This document shows positions 36,035 to 44,365 of a stretch of DNA of 64,000 nucleotides, in pieces (positions within the stretch are counted from its first letter, which is position 1; every line of letters starts with the position of its first letter). The translations under genes were made by a program, and so were the position numbers. This DNA is from an uncultured Pseudomonadales bacterium (GTDB taxonomy: Bacteria; Pseudomonadota; Gammaproteobacteria; Pseudomonadales; Balneatricaceae), in contig CALJVT010000006.1 in NCBI GenBank assembly GCA_937773555.1, positions 1-64,000 of the forward strand, in the 5' to 3' direction. The notes under the pieces were generated by a model, which saw only the letters and a program-made list of their open reading frames with translations, ran no database searches and was not told the DNA's origin.

Positions 36035-37069
36035 ATGGATTACGAGCAACTGATCACTGAGGTTGGCATTCAGCCTTTACAACTATTTCTTGGCCTAGCG
36101 ATGGGTTTAGCCTTTGGAATAGGCGCCTCTATTAGCCAATTTTGCCTGCGTAAGTTGGTGTTAGATTTGTCTGTGCTGAAATTAAGCAATGCAAGCTATA
36201 CTTGGTTGTTTGGCTTGGGGGTAGCCATTATGGCTACTCAACTGCTTTTGCGAGGCGACACTGGGGACATTAGTGAAGCCCCAGTCCTTAATGGCGGAGC
36301 TAGCCTAAGTGGCCCCATAATTGGTGGGTTCATGTTTGGTTTTGGCATGATGTTAAGTCGTGGTTGTGCCTCACGGCAAATTATACAGCTTGCTAGTGGC
36401 AACCTAAGGTCACTCTTCACCCTTGCTACTTTCGCTGTTGCTGCACAACTCACTTATGGGGGCCAACTTGTGCCATTTAGGCAAACTGTGCAGGATCTAT
36501 GGCGGCTAAACCAACCTGCCAATCAGCTGCACGAATGGCTGCCTTTGGCTCAATCACATTATTTAATTATTGGCGTAGTTATGACCATTGTATCTGCGCT
36601 AATACTTATTAAAGGCCGTGCTTGGCCGCAATTAGTGGGGGCAGCCATCGTTGGGTTCGCTATTGCGCTAGGCTGGTACGTAACCAGCTTTATTGCTTAT
36701 CACAGCTTTAACGCCATATTGCCACAAAGCATCACCTTTAGTGCACCAGCAGCGCAAAGCTTGATCAGCGTTATTTCCCTAGATGCTCCATTTATACGAC
36801 TGGGTGCCGGCCTACTCATAGGCTGTTTAGTAGGCTCTATCATAGTGACCCTAGGCAGACGAGACTTTAACCTGCAAAGCTTTACCCCACGGCTGCCTAT
36901 GGGACAATATTTATTAGCAGGAACGCTAATGGGTGTGGGCTCAGTGCTTGCTAGTGGTTGCTCGATCGGTGCTGGATTGTCGGGTACAGCCGTCATGGCA
37001 ACCAGCTCAGTAGTGACGCTTATTTTCATCTTGTTTGGTGGCCTAATTAGCGCACGCTATAATTCATAA
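36035..37069 (+). CDS. YeeE/YedE (TsuA-type) thiosulfate-uptake permease
   Basis: 344 residues with about nine membrane segments. The three Cys positions of TsuA-family thiosulfate importers are recognisable: SQFCLRK (C37), LSRGCASRQ (C111) and LASGCSIGAG (C309). Known members pass thiosulfate inward through transient Cys interactions. The neighbouring tusA-like gene often found with TsuA is missing. It is 85 bp after the DsrE-like gene and may be co-transcribed, giving the cell a cytoplasmic route for thiosulfate next to the periplasmic Sox route. Confidence 0.83.
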   Translation: MDYEQLITEVGIQPLQLFLGLAMGLAFGIGASISQFCLRKLVLDLSVLKLSNASYTWLFGLGVAIMATQLLLRGDTGDISEAPVLNGGASLSGPIIGGFMFGFGMMLSRGCASRQIIQLASGNLRSLFTLATFAVAAQLTYGGQLVPFRQTVQDLWRLNQPANQLHEWLPLAQSHYLIIGVVMTIVSALILIKGRAWPQLVGAAIVGFAIALGWYVTSFIAYHSFNAILPQSITFSAPAAQSLISVISLDAPFIRLGAGLLIGCLVGSIIVTLGRRDFNLQSFTPRLPMGQYLLAGTLMGVGSVLASGCSIGAGLSGTAVMATSSVVTLIFILFGGLISARYNS

Positions 37070-37106
37070 CAACCCACTAGCTACCCTAAACACTGAGCCT
37101 TAACTC

Positions 37107-37898
37107 ATGCTTGCATCTCGCTTACAAACTCGTTTATTTACCTTACGATCCAACAAACTATTTGAGTTGTTTGTGGTGAGTATCATATTGCTTTCTGCAC
37201 TAGTAATTGGTGTTAAAACCTACTCTATGCCCCCTGGATTGATTAGTTTTATTGGTTTTTTAGACATTGGCATTACCGTATTTTTCCTCATAGAAATAAG
37301 CATTAGGTTTGCTGGTGATCCGTCTAAGAGTAGGTTTTTCTTAAACGGCTGGAACATATTTGACACTATTGTTGTCGTCGTTAGCCTTATTCCTATAGAA
37401 GATAGTGAGTTAGCGTTAGTTGGCCGACTAATTCGTATTTTTCGGGTTTTGCGAATGGTTTCTGTCGTACCAGAGCTACGCATATTACTTAACTCCCTCA
37501 TTAAAGCCTTACCTCAACTGGGGTATGTGCTCATGCTAATGTTTATCATTTTTTATATCTACGCTGCGGTTGGAACTACCTTTTTTAGTGACATCAATTC
37601 GGTGTTATGGGGCGACATTTCTATTTCGATGCTTACCCTCTTTAGGGTGATGACTTTTGAAGACTGGACTGACGTTATGTACGAAGTAATGGCTGTTTAT
37701 GGCTATGCCTGGGTGTTCTTCTTAAGCTTTATTTTTCTCACCACATTTGCATTTTTAAACATGGTCATTGGTATTGTTGTCAATGTCATGGAGCATGAGA
37801 ACGCAGCAGAACGCTTAGCTGACGGAGAGCCGTCCATGACTGACTTGCGCAATGAATTAGCTGAAATAAAAGCGCTCCTGAAACATCAAAACAATTGA
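37107..37898 (+). CDS. Bacterial voltage-gated cation channel (NaChBac/Cav-like)
   Basis: 263 residues with six membrane segments (S1-S6), the one-domain form that makes a homotetramer. S4 has Arg at every third position (R107, R110, R113, R116). The pore loop reads TLFRVMTFEDWTDVMYE, so the selectivity filter is T183-F-E-D-W-T-D189. S6 is FLNMVIGIVVNVME, followed by a C-terminal coiled coil (LRNELAEIKALLKH) as in NavAb-type channels. Three acids in the filter resemble the calcium-selective mutant CavAb more than the sodium filter TLESW. It lies 2 bp before the HAD gene; the start at 37107 has no strong ribosome-binding site. Confidence 0.85.
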   Translation: MLASRLQTRLFTLRSNKLFELFVVSIILLSALVIGVKTYSMPPGLISFIGFLDIGITVFFLIEISIRFAGDPSKSRFFLNGWNIFDTIVVVVSLIPIEDSELALVGRLIRIFRVLRMVSVVPELRILLNSLIKALPQLGYVLMLMFIIFYIYAAVGTTFFSDINSVLWGDISISMLTLFRVMTFEDWTDVMYEVMAVYGYAWVFFLSFIFLTTFAFLNMVIGIVVNVMEHENAAERLADGEPSMTDLRNELAEIKALLKHQNN

Positions 37899-37899
37899 T

Positions 37900-38835
37900 A
37901 TGATTGAAACTTACCCAAACATAGATGAAGTGACGGCAAAATGGGCGTTTGAACGTTACCAAGCCATTAGGCATACGCTGCCCGCCGCAAGTTTTCCTGC
38001 GACGAGCACACAGGTTGGCGGATTGACCGATTTAGCCAACCACTTTGATGTTTTCTTATTAGATGCATTTGGCGTACTCAACGTTGGCCAAAGTGCCGTA
38101 AAAAATGCCCCTGAAGTAGTGCATGCACTGCAATTGTCTGGCAAAAAGGTAATGGTGTTAACCAATGGTGCCAGCTTACCCGTTAAAGAGGCTCAAATAA
38201 AATTCAAAAATCTGGGTTTTAACTTCACTTTAGAGGATATCGTCGCTAGCCGAGATGCCCTTTGCCATGGGCTTACCCATCGTTTTACCCAGAAACAATG
38301 CCCTACTCTGTGGGGGGTTATGGCTAGGCCCGACTCACAGATACACACCTTGCCACTAGATGGAGTGGTGTTAGGCGAAGATGCCTCATTGTTTGACAAG
38401 GTTAATGGTTTTATATTGCTTGGTGCGTCCTTTTGGACAAAGCATCAACAAAGATTATTAATACAAAGCCTACGTCAGAATCCTCGTCCAGTATGGGTTG
38501 GAAACCCAGATCTAGTGGCTCCTAACGAAGATCACTTTAGTTTAGAACCAGGTTATTTTGCCCACCAACTAAGCCACATTGGTGGCGTAACTTTGCACTT
38601 TTTTGGTAAGCCCTTTCCAGCTATTTACGAATTAGCCTGTGCACGCTTAAAACATCCCCCTAAGCAGCGTATTTTAATGGTGGGTGACACGTTGCACACA
38701 GACATTTTAGGGGGTGCTGCGTATGGTGTAAAAACAGCCCTAGTCACAGGACACGGTTTATTCGCCAACCTGGATGTCACACCCTACATTGCTCAATCTG
38801 GTATTATTCCCGACTACATAATGGCTTCACCTTAA
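37900..38835 (+). CDS. HAD-superfamily class IIA hydrolase
   Basis: 311 residues. A class-IIA (NagD-like) HAD phosphatase with motif I LLDAFGVLNVG (the second Asp of the DxD motif is replaced by Phe-Gly), motif II VLTNGAS and motif IV MVGDTLHTDILGG. It resembles the TIGR01459 subfamily, substrate unknown. It follows the channel gene by 1 bp, so they are probably co-transcribed, although no functional link is evident. It is convergent with the Lrp gene. Confidence 0.82.
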   Translation: MIETYPNIDEVTAKWAFERYQAIRHTLPAASFPATSTQVGGLTDLANHFDVFLLDAFGVLNVGQSAVKNAPEVVHALQLSGKKVMVLTNGASLPVKEAQIKFKNLGFNFTLEDIVASRDALCHGLTHRFTQKQCPTLWGVMARPDSQIHTLPLDGVVLGEDASLFDKVNGFILLGASFWTKHQQRLLIQSLRQNPRPVWVGNPDLVAPNEDHFSLEPGYFAHQLSHIGGVTLHFFGKPFPAIYELACARLKHPPKQRILMVGDTLHTDILGGAAYGVKTALVTGHGLFANLDVTPYIAQSGIIPDYIMASP

Positions 38836-38847
38836 GGCTTAGTTTAG

Positions 38848-39327
38848 CTACTTACCTAAGGTGACTAGCTGCCAAGGCAACAGGTGCTCATTCTTTAGTT
38901 CCCGCAAAGCAAAGCTAGAGTTAAGTACCGCAACACCTGGCAATTTAACTAATTTACGTTTAAGAGTTTGCTCATACTGCTCTATAGACTGCACCACCAC
39001 TCGCAATAAGTAATCCACATCGCCAGACATAATGTAGCACTGCATTACTTCATCCATGGCCACGGCAGCACTTTCAAATTGGGCTAACAGCTGTTCATCA
39101 TGGTTATTAAGCTTTACCGTTACAAATACCACTACCCCTAGGCCCACTTTTTTAGCATTAACCAAAGCGACATTAGCACTTATCACACCACTTTCTTGCA
39201 AGCGCTTAATGCGCCGCCAGCAGGGCGTATGAGACAAACCAACATGGTCAGCAATGGCATGTACGGACTGACTCGCATCTTTTTGTAACTGCTGAAGTAT
39301 CTTAATATCAAAAGCGTCTAACTTCAT
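38848..39327 (-). CDS. Lrp/AsnC-family transcriptional regulator
   Basis: 159 residues. N-terminal winged helix-turn-helix (about 1-60: IKILQQLQKDASQSVHAIADHVGLSHTPCWRRI in parts) and a C-terminal RAM effector domain (VVFVTVKL, CYIMSGDVDYLLRVVV). Divergent from the indolepyruvate oxidoreductase gene, with a 142-bp shared promoter region, so it most likely senses an amino acid and controls that operon, as BkdR-type regulators do. A GGTGAG element precedes the ATG. Confidence 0.9.
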   Translation of the reverse strand: MKLDAFDIKILQQLQKDASQSVHAIADHVGLSHTPCWRRIKRLQESGVISANVALVNAKKVGLGVVVFVTVKLNNHDEQLLAQFESAAVAMDEVMQCYIMSGDVDYLLRVVVQSIEQYEQTLKRKLVKLPGVAVLNSSFALRELKNEHLLPWQLVTLGK

Positions 39328-39469
39328 AACTCACCAAATTAGGACATACATCCTAAATAATTAACATATACCATAATAATATTTCATATTCTTACGTTTT
39401 TCTATAATAAGAAGCAATATTTTTCCAGCCTATTAAAGGCATACTGGGTATCTTATTAATCCCCTATGT

Positions 39470-42400
39470 ATGAGACAGCGCGTCATGAATAAACCACTTG
39501 CCCACCAACCCACAGATTTATACGAATGTTACCGCCAACAGTCTGGCCAAGTGTATATGAGTGGTGTGCAGGCCTTAGCACGTATCCCCATGGCTCAAGT
39601 GCGCCGCGACCAGGCTGCAGGATTAAATACCGGTGGCTTTATTAGCGGTTATCGTGGCTCTCCCCTTGGGTTATTAGACAAAACCCTGCAACTGGCAAAG
39701 CCCTATTTGGATCAACATAACATTCGATTCCAACCCGGGGTTAACGAAGAGTTGGCAGCGACAATGGTATGGGGTTCACAGCAACTTCACCTATCTAAAG
39801 AATCCCAATACGATGGCCTTGTAGGGATGTGGTATGGCAAAGGCCCCGGTGTAGATCGTTGCGGAGATGTCTTTAAACATGCCAATGCTGCGGGTTCTGC
39901 GCCTTATGGTGGAGTGCTATGTGTGGCTGGAGATGATCATGGTGCGAAATCTTCCACCGTTCCTCATCAATCAGATCACGCGTTTATGTCTTCCACCATG
40001 CCCGTACTTTACCCCTCCTCCATTCACGAATACATATGGATGGGTTTGGCAGGCCTGGCTATGTCGCGCTACAGTGGCTGCTGGGTTGGCTTTAAGGTTA
40101 TTTCTGAAACAGTAGAAACCACTGCAGCTGTAAATTTAACGGATGAAGATGTTGAGTTCATCATCCCTGAAGATTTTGACATGCCACAAGGCGGCCTCAA
40201 CTTGCGCTGGCCAGACGATCGAATGGTGCAAGATTCTAGATTACAAAACCACAAAGCCTATGCTGCACTGGCCTTTGCTCGCGCCAACAACTTTAACCGC
40301 ATCACCCTTGCTTCACCAAAGGCCCGTTTTGGTATTGTAGCGTCTGGTAAATCTTATGAAGAATCTCGTCAAGCCATAGCGGAGTTGGGTCTTACTGACG
40401 AGCAAGCAGCTCAAATGGGTGTCACTATTTATAAAGTGGGTATGCCATGGCCCCTAGAGCCTCAGGGTATTCGTGAATTTTCCCAAGGCTTAGAAGAAAT
40501 TCTTATTGTTGAAGAACGCCGTGAAATGATCGAAAATCAAATTAAACAACAATTGTTTAACTCAGCCACGCATAAGCGGCCTCGTATTATAGGCAAATTT
40601 GACGAGCAGGACCAAAGCCTATTGCCACTGGATAAAGAACTTGATGTGCCTATGGTTGCCAAGGTAATAGCCCAGCGCTTAATAAAACTTGATATAGGTT
40701 CGGATACCAAAGTTCATTTGTTAGCGCAAATAGCACGTATAGACCAGCAGCATGCACTCAGCTCTGCAATTTTCGCACCTGTCACTCGAACCCCATTTTA
40801 CTGTGCAGGTTGCCCCCATAACAGTTCCACTAAAGTACCCAAGGGTAGCCGCGCCGCAGCAGGCATTGGCTGTCACTTTATGGTGCAGTGGATGGACCGC
40901 AACACTGAAACCTTTAGCCAAATGGGTGGTGAGGGTGCAATGTGGGCGGGTTGTGCTCACTTTACTGCTGAAGCCCATCAATTTGTCAATTTAGGTGACG
41001 GCACTTATTTTCATTCTGGGTCTTTAGCTATTCGTCAGTCCCTTGCTGCTGGGGCCAACATCACCTACAAAATACTATTTAATGATGCAGTTGCTATGAC
41101 CGGTGGCCAAAGTGTGGACGGCATTTTAACCATGCCTCAGCTAACCCACCAGCTGTTTCATGAAGGGGTACTTGAAATTGTGGTGCTGGCAGACGACCCT
41201 AAACAAATTAAACAATCTGAGCTTGCCAAGGGTGTGTATTTAGGCCATCGCGACGAGCTAGAAACAGTAATGCTGCGTTTACGTGAAAAGCAGGGATTGA
41301 GTGTCATTGTGTTCCAACAAACCTGTGCTACAGAAAAGCGCCGACTGCGCAAACAAGGTAAATCTGAAGCCATTAAGACTCGGGCTTGGATTCACCCTGA
41401 GATTTGTGAAGGCTGCGGTGATTGTTCAGTGCAGTCTAATTGTGTAGCCATAGAACCCATAGAGACAGATCTGGGCCGTAAACGTAAAATCAACCAATCT
41501 AGCTGCAACGCAGACTTGTCTTGTGTGAAAGGTTTTTGCCCCTCATTTATTACCGTTGAAGGGGCTCAGGTACGCAAACCAAAAGCTCAAAAACAAGTAT
41601 TACTAGACTTGCCAGAACCCCAGCCGAAGATGAATCTAGACCAACCCTTTAATATTGCTGTAACTGGGGTGGGTGGCACTGGCGTTCTTACTATTGGTGC
41701 GTTATTAGGCATGGCTGCGCACCTAGATGGAAACGCGTTTATGACCTTAGATTTTTCTGGTTTAGCACAAAAAGGTGGCGCTGTGTTAAGCCACGTCCGT
41801 CTGGCTAGTTCTCCAGAACAGGTCACTACCCCCCGCATTGTTAACGGGCGTGCAAACCTTTTGCTTGCTGCTGATGCAGTGGTCACAGTTGCGCCCAGTG
41901 TTCTGGGTTTATGTAGCCAAGCCACGCAAGCAGTGCTAAGTAGCCATCTTATTCCTGTATCTAATTTCGTCAAAGATGCAGACTTTGATTTCAAACAAGA
42001 CGAATGTCTGGATCTAATCGCTAACCACGTACACAAAGACATACACCAACTAGATTTTCATAAATTAGCATTAACACAAATGGGCGACACTATATTTGCC
42101 AACATTATGTTGTTAGGGTTTGCCGTACAAAAAGGCCTTGTGCCAGTGTCTATTAATGCCCTTAAACAAGCAGTGGAACTGAACGCAGTGGCTATAAAAG
42201 CTAACCTACAGGCGTTGCATTTAGGTCGTCAATTAGCAGTGGTCGGGCTAGAAAAAACAAATATTTTGCACATCCAACCCTCAGCGCCCAGCTACAAAGA
42301 GCTAATAATAGATCGTCAACAGCGCCTAACAGCCTATCAAAACCAGGCCTTAGCAGCCCAATACACCCAACAACTCAAACAATGGCAAAAAACACTATCA

Positions 42401-42955
42401 GTACGATTACCTGCTGATCAAACCCTACCTTTATTACGCTCATTAGCTACCAGCTACTTTAAATTATTGGCGGTGAAGGATGAATATGAAGTCGCTCGAT
42501 TGTTCAGTCAGCCAAGCTTTAGAGCAAGGTTGGATGCCGAGTTTATTGGTAATTTCAGTGTCTACTTAAACCTTTCCCCTCTAGGCTTCGCAGGCTGGAA
42601 TAAACACCTTAACCAGCCAAAAAAATACCGTGTTGGAAGTTGGATTCTGCACGCAATGAAGCCTTTATCAATGCTAAAAGGTATTCGCAGCAGTGTATTA
42701 GACCCCTACAGCTATAGTTCAGAACGCAAAGCAGAACGTGCATTTTTAAGTTATTTTGTGAGCCAAGTTGATGCATTGATTGACTTGCTTAGCACACACA
42801 ACAAAGCTGATATTTTGATTGCTATAAACCTGTTTGAAAACGTTCGTGGCTATGGCCACGTTCGTGCCGCCTCCATGACCAAGGCCAAGCTTCAGATGGA
42901 GTCCTCCTTAAGGAGACTGAGCATCGATGAACAGACTTATGCTGCACATATATAA
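39470..42955 (+). CDS. Indolepyruvate:ferredoxin oxidoreductase (fused, IorAB-like)
   Basis: 1161 residues. A single-chain 2-oxoacid:ferredoxin oxidoreductase. N-terminal pyrimidine-binding/core domain (FISGYRGSPLGLLD), TPP-binding part with CAGCPHN (about 443-449) and GIGCHFM, one ferredoxin-like motif CEGCGDC-x5-C near residue 645, a gamma domain ITVEGAQ...TGVGGTGVLTIG (about 730), and a C-terminal alpha-helical region. It converts 2-oxoacids to acyl-CoA plus CO2. Fused proteobacterial members act on aromatic or branched-chain oxoacids; 4-methylthio-2-oxobutyrate is possible but untested. A second in-frame ATG at 39485 is an alternative start. It heads the cluster up to 49985. Confidence 0.93.
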   Translation: MRQRVMNKPLAHQPTDLYECYRQQSGQVYMSGVQALARIPMAQVRRDQAAGLNTGGFISGYRGSPLGLLDKTLQLAKPYLDQHNIRFQPGVNEELAATMVWGSQQLHLSKESQYDGLVGMWYGKGPGVDRCGDVFKHANAAGSAPYGGVLCVAGDDHGAKSSTVPHQSDHAFMSSTMPVLYPSSIHEYIWMGLAGLAMSRYSGCWVGFKVISETVETTAAVNLTDEDVEFIIPEDFDMPQGGLNLRWPDDRMVQDSRLQNHKAYAALAFARANNFNRITLASPKARFGIVASGKSYEESRQAIAELGLTDEQAAQMGVTIYKVGMPWPLEPQGIREFSQGLEEILIVEERREMIENQIKQQLFNSATHKRPRIIGKFDEQDQSLLPLDKELDVPMVAKVIAQRLIKLDIGSDTKVHLLAQIARIDQQHALSSAIFAPVTRTPFYCAGCPHNSSTKVPKGSRAAAGIGCHFMVQWMDRNTETFSQMGGEGAMWAGCAHFTAEAHQFVNLGDGTYFHSGSLAIRQSLAAGANITYKILFNDAVAMTGGQSVDGILTMPQLTHQLFHEGVLEIVVLADDPKQIKQSELAKGVYLGHRDELETVMLRLREKQGLSVIVFQQTCATEKRRLRKQGKSEAIKTRAWIHPEICEGCGDCSVQSNCVAIEPIETDLGRKRKINQSSCNADLSCVKGFCPSFITVEGAQVRKPKAQKQVLLDLPEPQPKMNLDQPFNIAVTGVGGTGVLTIGALLGMAAHLDGNAFMTLDFSGLAQKGGAVLSHVRLASSPEQVTTPRIVNGRANLLLAADAVVTVAPSVLGLCSQATQAVLSSHLIPVSNFVKDADFDFKQDECLDLIANHVHKDIHQLDFHKLALTQMGDTIFANIMLLGFAVQKGLVPVSINALKQAVELNAVAIKANLQALHLGRQLAVVGLEKTNILHIQPSAPSYKELIIDRQQRLTAYQNQALAAQYTQQLKQWQKTLSVRLPADQTLPLLRSLATSYFKLLAVKDEYEVARLFSQPSFRARLDAEFIGNFSVYLNLSPLGFAGWNKHLNQPKKYRVGSWILHAMKPLSMLKGIRSSVLDPYSYSSERKAERAFLSYFVSQVDALIDLLSTHNKADILIAINLFENVRGYGHVRAASMTKAKLQMESSLRRLSIDEQTYAAHI

Positions 42956-43117
42956 GCATTGGCGCACGTCACTGAGTGATTAAGACCAGGAAAGTGCGTA
43001 TTTGCGTCTTCGCATGGAGCATAACGACTTGGCTATGCATACAACAACAAGAACGCTTGATGCCTAGGTCAATTGAAGGCAAAATGAATTTCATTTATAT
43101 GCAATGGAGCCGTTTGC

Positions 43118-44236
43118 ATGCGCCCACATTTGTCCATGTCTCGCCGTACTCGCCGTACCCCTTTTAGTAGCCGTGTGGAGGCTGCCGGTGCTAGTGGTTA
43201 CACTGTTTACAACCATACGTTATTAGCCACTTCGTTTCGTGGCATTGAAGTGGATTATTGGCACTTATGTGAAAATGTACAGGTGTGGGATGTTAGCTGT
43301 GAAAAGCAGGTTACCCTCATGGGCCCTGGGGCTAATCAACTGGCTCAATACATGACCCCAAGAGACCTAACCCATGCCAAAGTAGGCCGTTGCTATTACC
43401 TGCCAATGTGTGATGAAAACGGTAAAATGATGAACGATGCCGTAGGCATTAAAGTCAATGACCGCCATTGGCGCTTGTCTGTTGCAGACTCTGACGTATT
43501 GCTTTGGGCTAAAGGCCTAGCCGTTGGGTTTGGTTTGGATGTTGAAGTAAGAGAACCCGATATTTTTCCAGTGGCAGTTCAAGGCCCTAAAGCTGAGCAA
43601 CTGATGTGTCGGGTGTTTGGTGACGAAATTAAAGCACTTGGTTTTTTTGCGATTGCGCCATTTATTTATAAGGGTAAGCGCATGAAGGTGGCTCGCTCAG
43701 GCTGGAGCAAACAGACAGGTTATGAAGTGTTTGTGAATGATGCTGAAATTGGCATTCAATTGTGGGATGAGTTGTTTGCTAAGGGCCAAGATTTAGATGT
43801 TCGCGCAGGCTGCCCTAACTTAATCGAGCGGATTGAGAGTGGGCTGCTATCATTTGGCTGTGATATGGACCACGAGACGTCTCCCTTTGAAATTGGTTTA
43901 GAAAAGTATGTCAATCTAGATGCTGATATTGACAGCCTGAGCTTACCAGCGCTGAGGGCGCATACGCCTACCAAAAAACTCATGGGCTTAGTGCTAGAGT
44001 ATCACCGTAGTTTAAGCGATTTAGATGTGTTTGTAGGTGACCAAAAAGTAGGCATTATTAGTAGCCAAGCCTACTCACCAAAATACATGCGCCGGTTAGC
44101 CTTTGTCATGTGTGATTTGGCCGAATTAAATAGCGCCACCACGGTAGAAATTAATACTGATCAAGGTAAGGCTACGGGCACTCTGACTAGCCTACCTTTC
44201 AACTTTGAAGCATTAGGTCTAACGGCCTGCCGTTAG
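43118..44236 (+). CDS. DmdA-family THF-dependent demethylase, divergent paralog
   Basis: 372 residues of the GcvT-fold family; closest by recall to DMSP demethylase DmdA: RRTRRTPFSSRVEAAGASGY, VYNHTLLATSF, VQVWDVSCEKQV, GRCYYLPMCDENG and ARSGWSKQTGYE. DmdA transfers a methyl group from DMSP to tetrahydrofolate, giving 3-methylthiopropionate. Start at 43118 with GGAG eight bases upstream. Compared with the second copy it departs from conserved DmdA residues at several places (GWSKQTGY for GWSKQGGY/F, GCDMD for GND, FEIG for FECG), so its substrate may differ. It follows the oxidoreductase by 162 bp; that gap holds no gene that I can support. Confidence 0.85.
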   Translation: MRPHLSMSRRTRRTPFSSRVEAAGASGYTVYNHTLLATSFRGIEVDYWHLCENVQVWDVSCEKQVTLMGPGANQLAQYMTPRDLTHAKVGRCYYLPMCDENGKMMNDAVGIKVNDRHWRLSVADSDVLLWAKGLAVGFGLDVEVREPDIFPVAVQGPKAEQLMCRVFGDEIKALGFFAIAPFIYKGKRMKVARSGWSKQTGYEVFVNDAEIGIQLWDELFAKGQDLDVRAGCPNLIERIESGLLSFGCDMDHETSPFEIGLEKYVNLDADIDSLSLPALRAHTPTKKLMGLVLEYHRSLSDLDVFVGDQKVGIISSQAYSPKYMRRLAFVMCDLAELNSATTVEINTDQGKATGTLTSLPFNFEALGLTACR

Positions 44237-44365
44237 TCCATTTTAGAACAATTAAACCTAGCGAGTCTTAAAAGTGACTGGCTGGGTTTATCTATTTCCC
44301 CATGTGAATTGCAAGCGTATATTGCGCCGACATATTTACCGCATAATTTAGTTTGGTCGTACCCT

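Noticed and set aside
38828-38863. Inverted repeat CACCTTA/TAAGGTG over the HAD and Lrp 3' ends
   Set aside because: A 22-nt loop and no T-tract on either strand; too weak to call a terminator.
42956-43117. Possible glycine or SAM riboswitch in the 162-bp leader of the first dmdA
   Set aside because: I could not find the conserved core sequences of either class.
42976-43167. 63-codon open frame upstream of the first dmdA
   Set aside because: No ribosome-binding site or family resemblance, and it overlaps the supported dmdA start.
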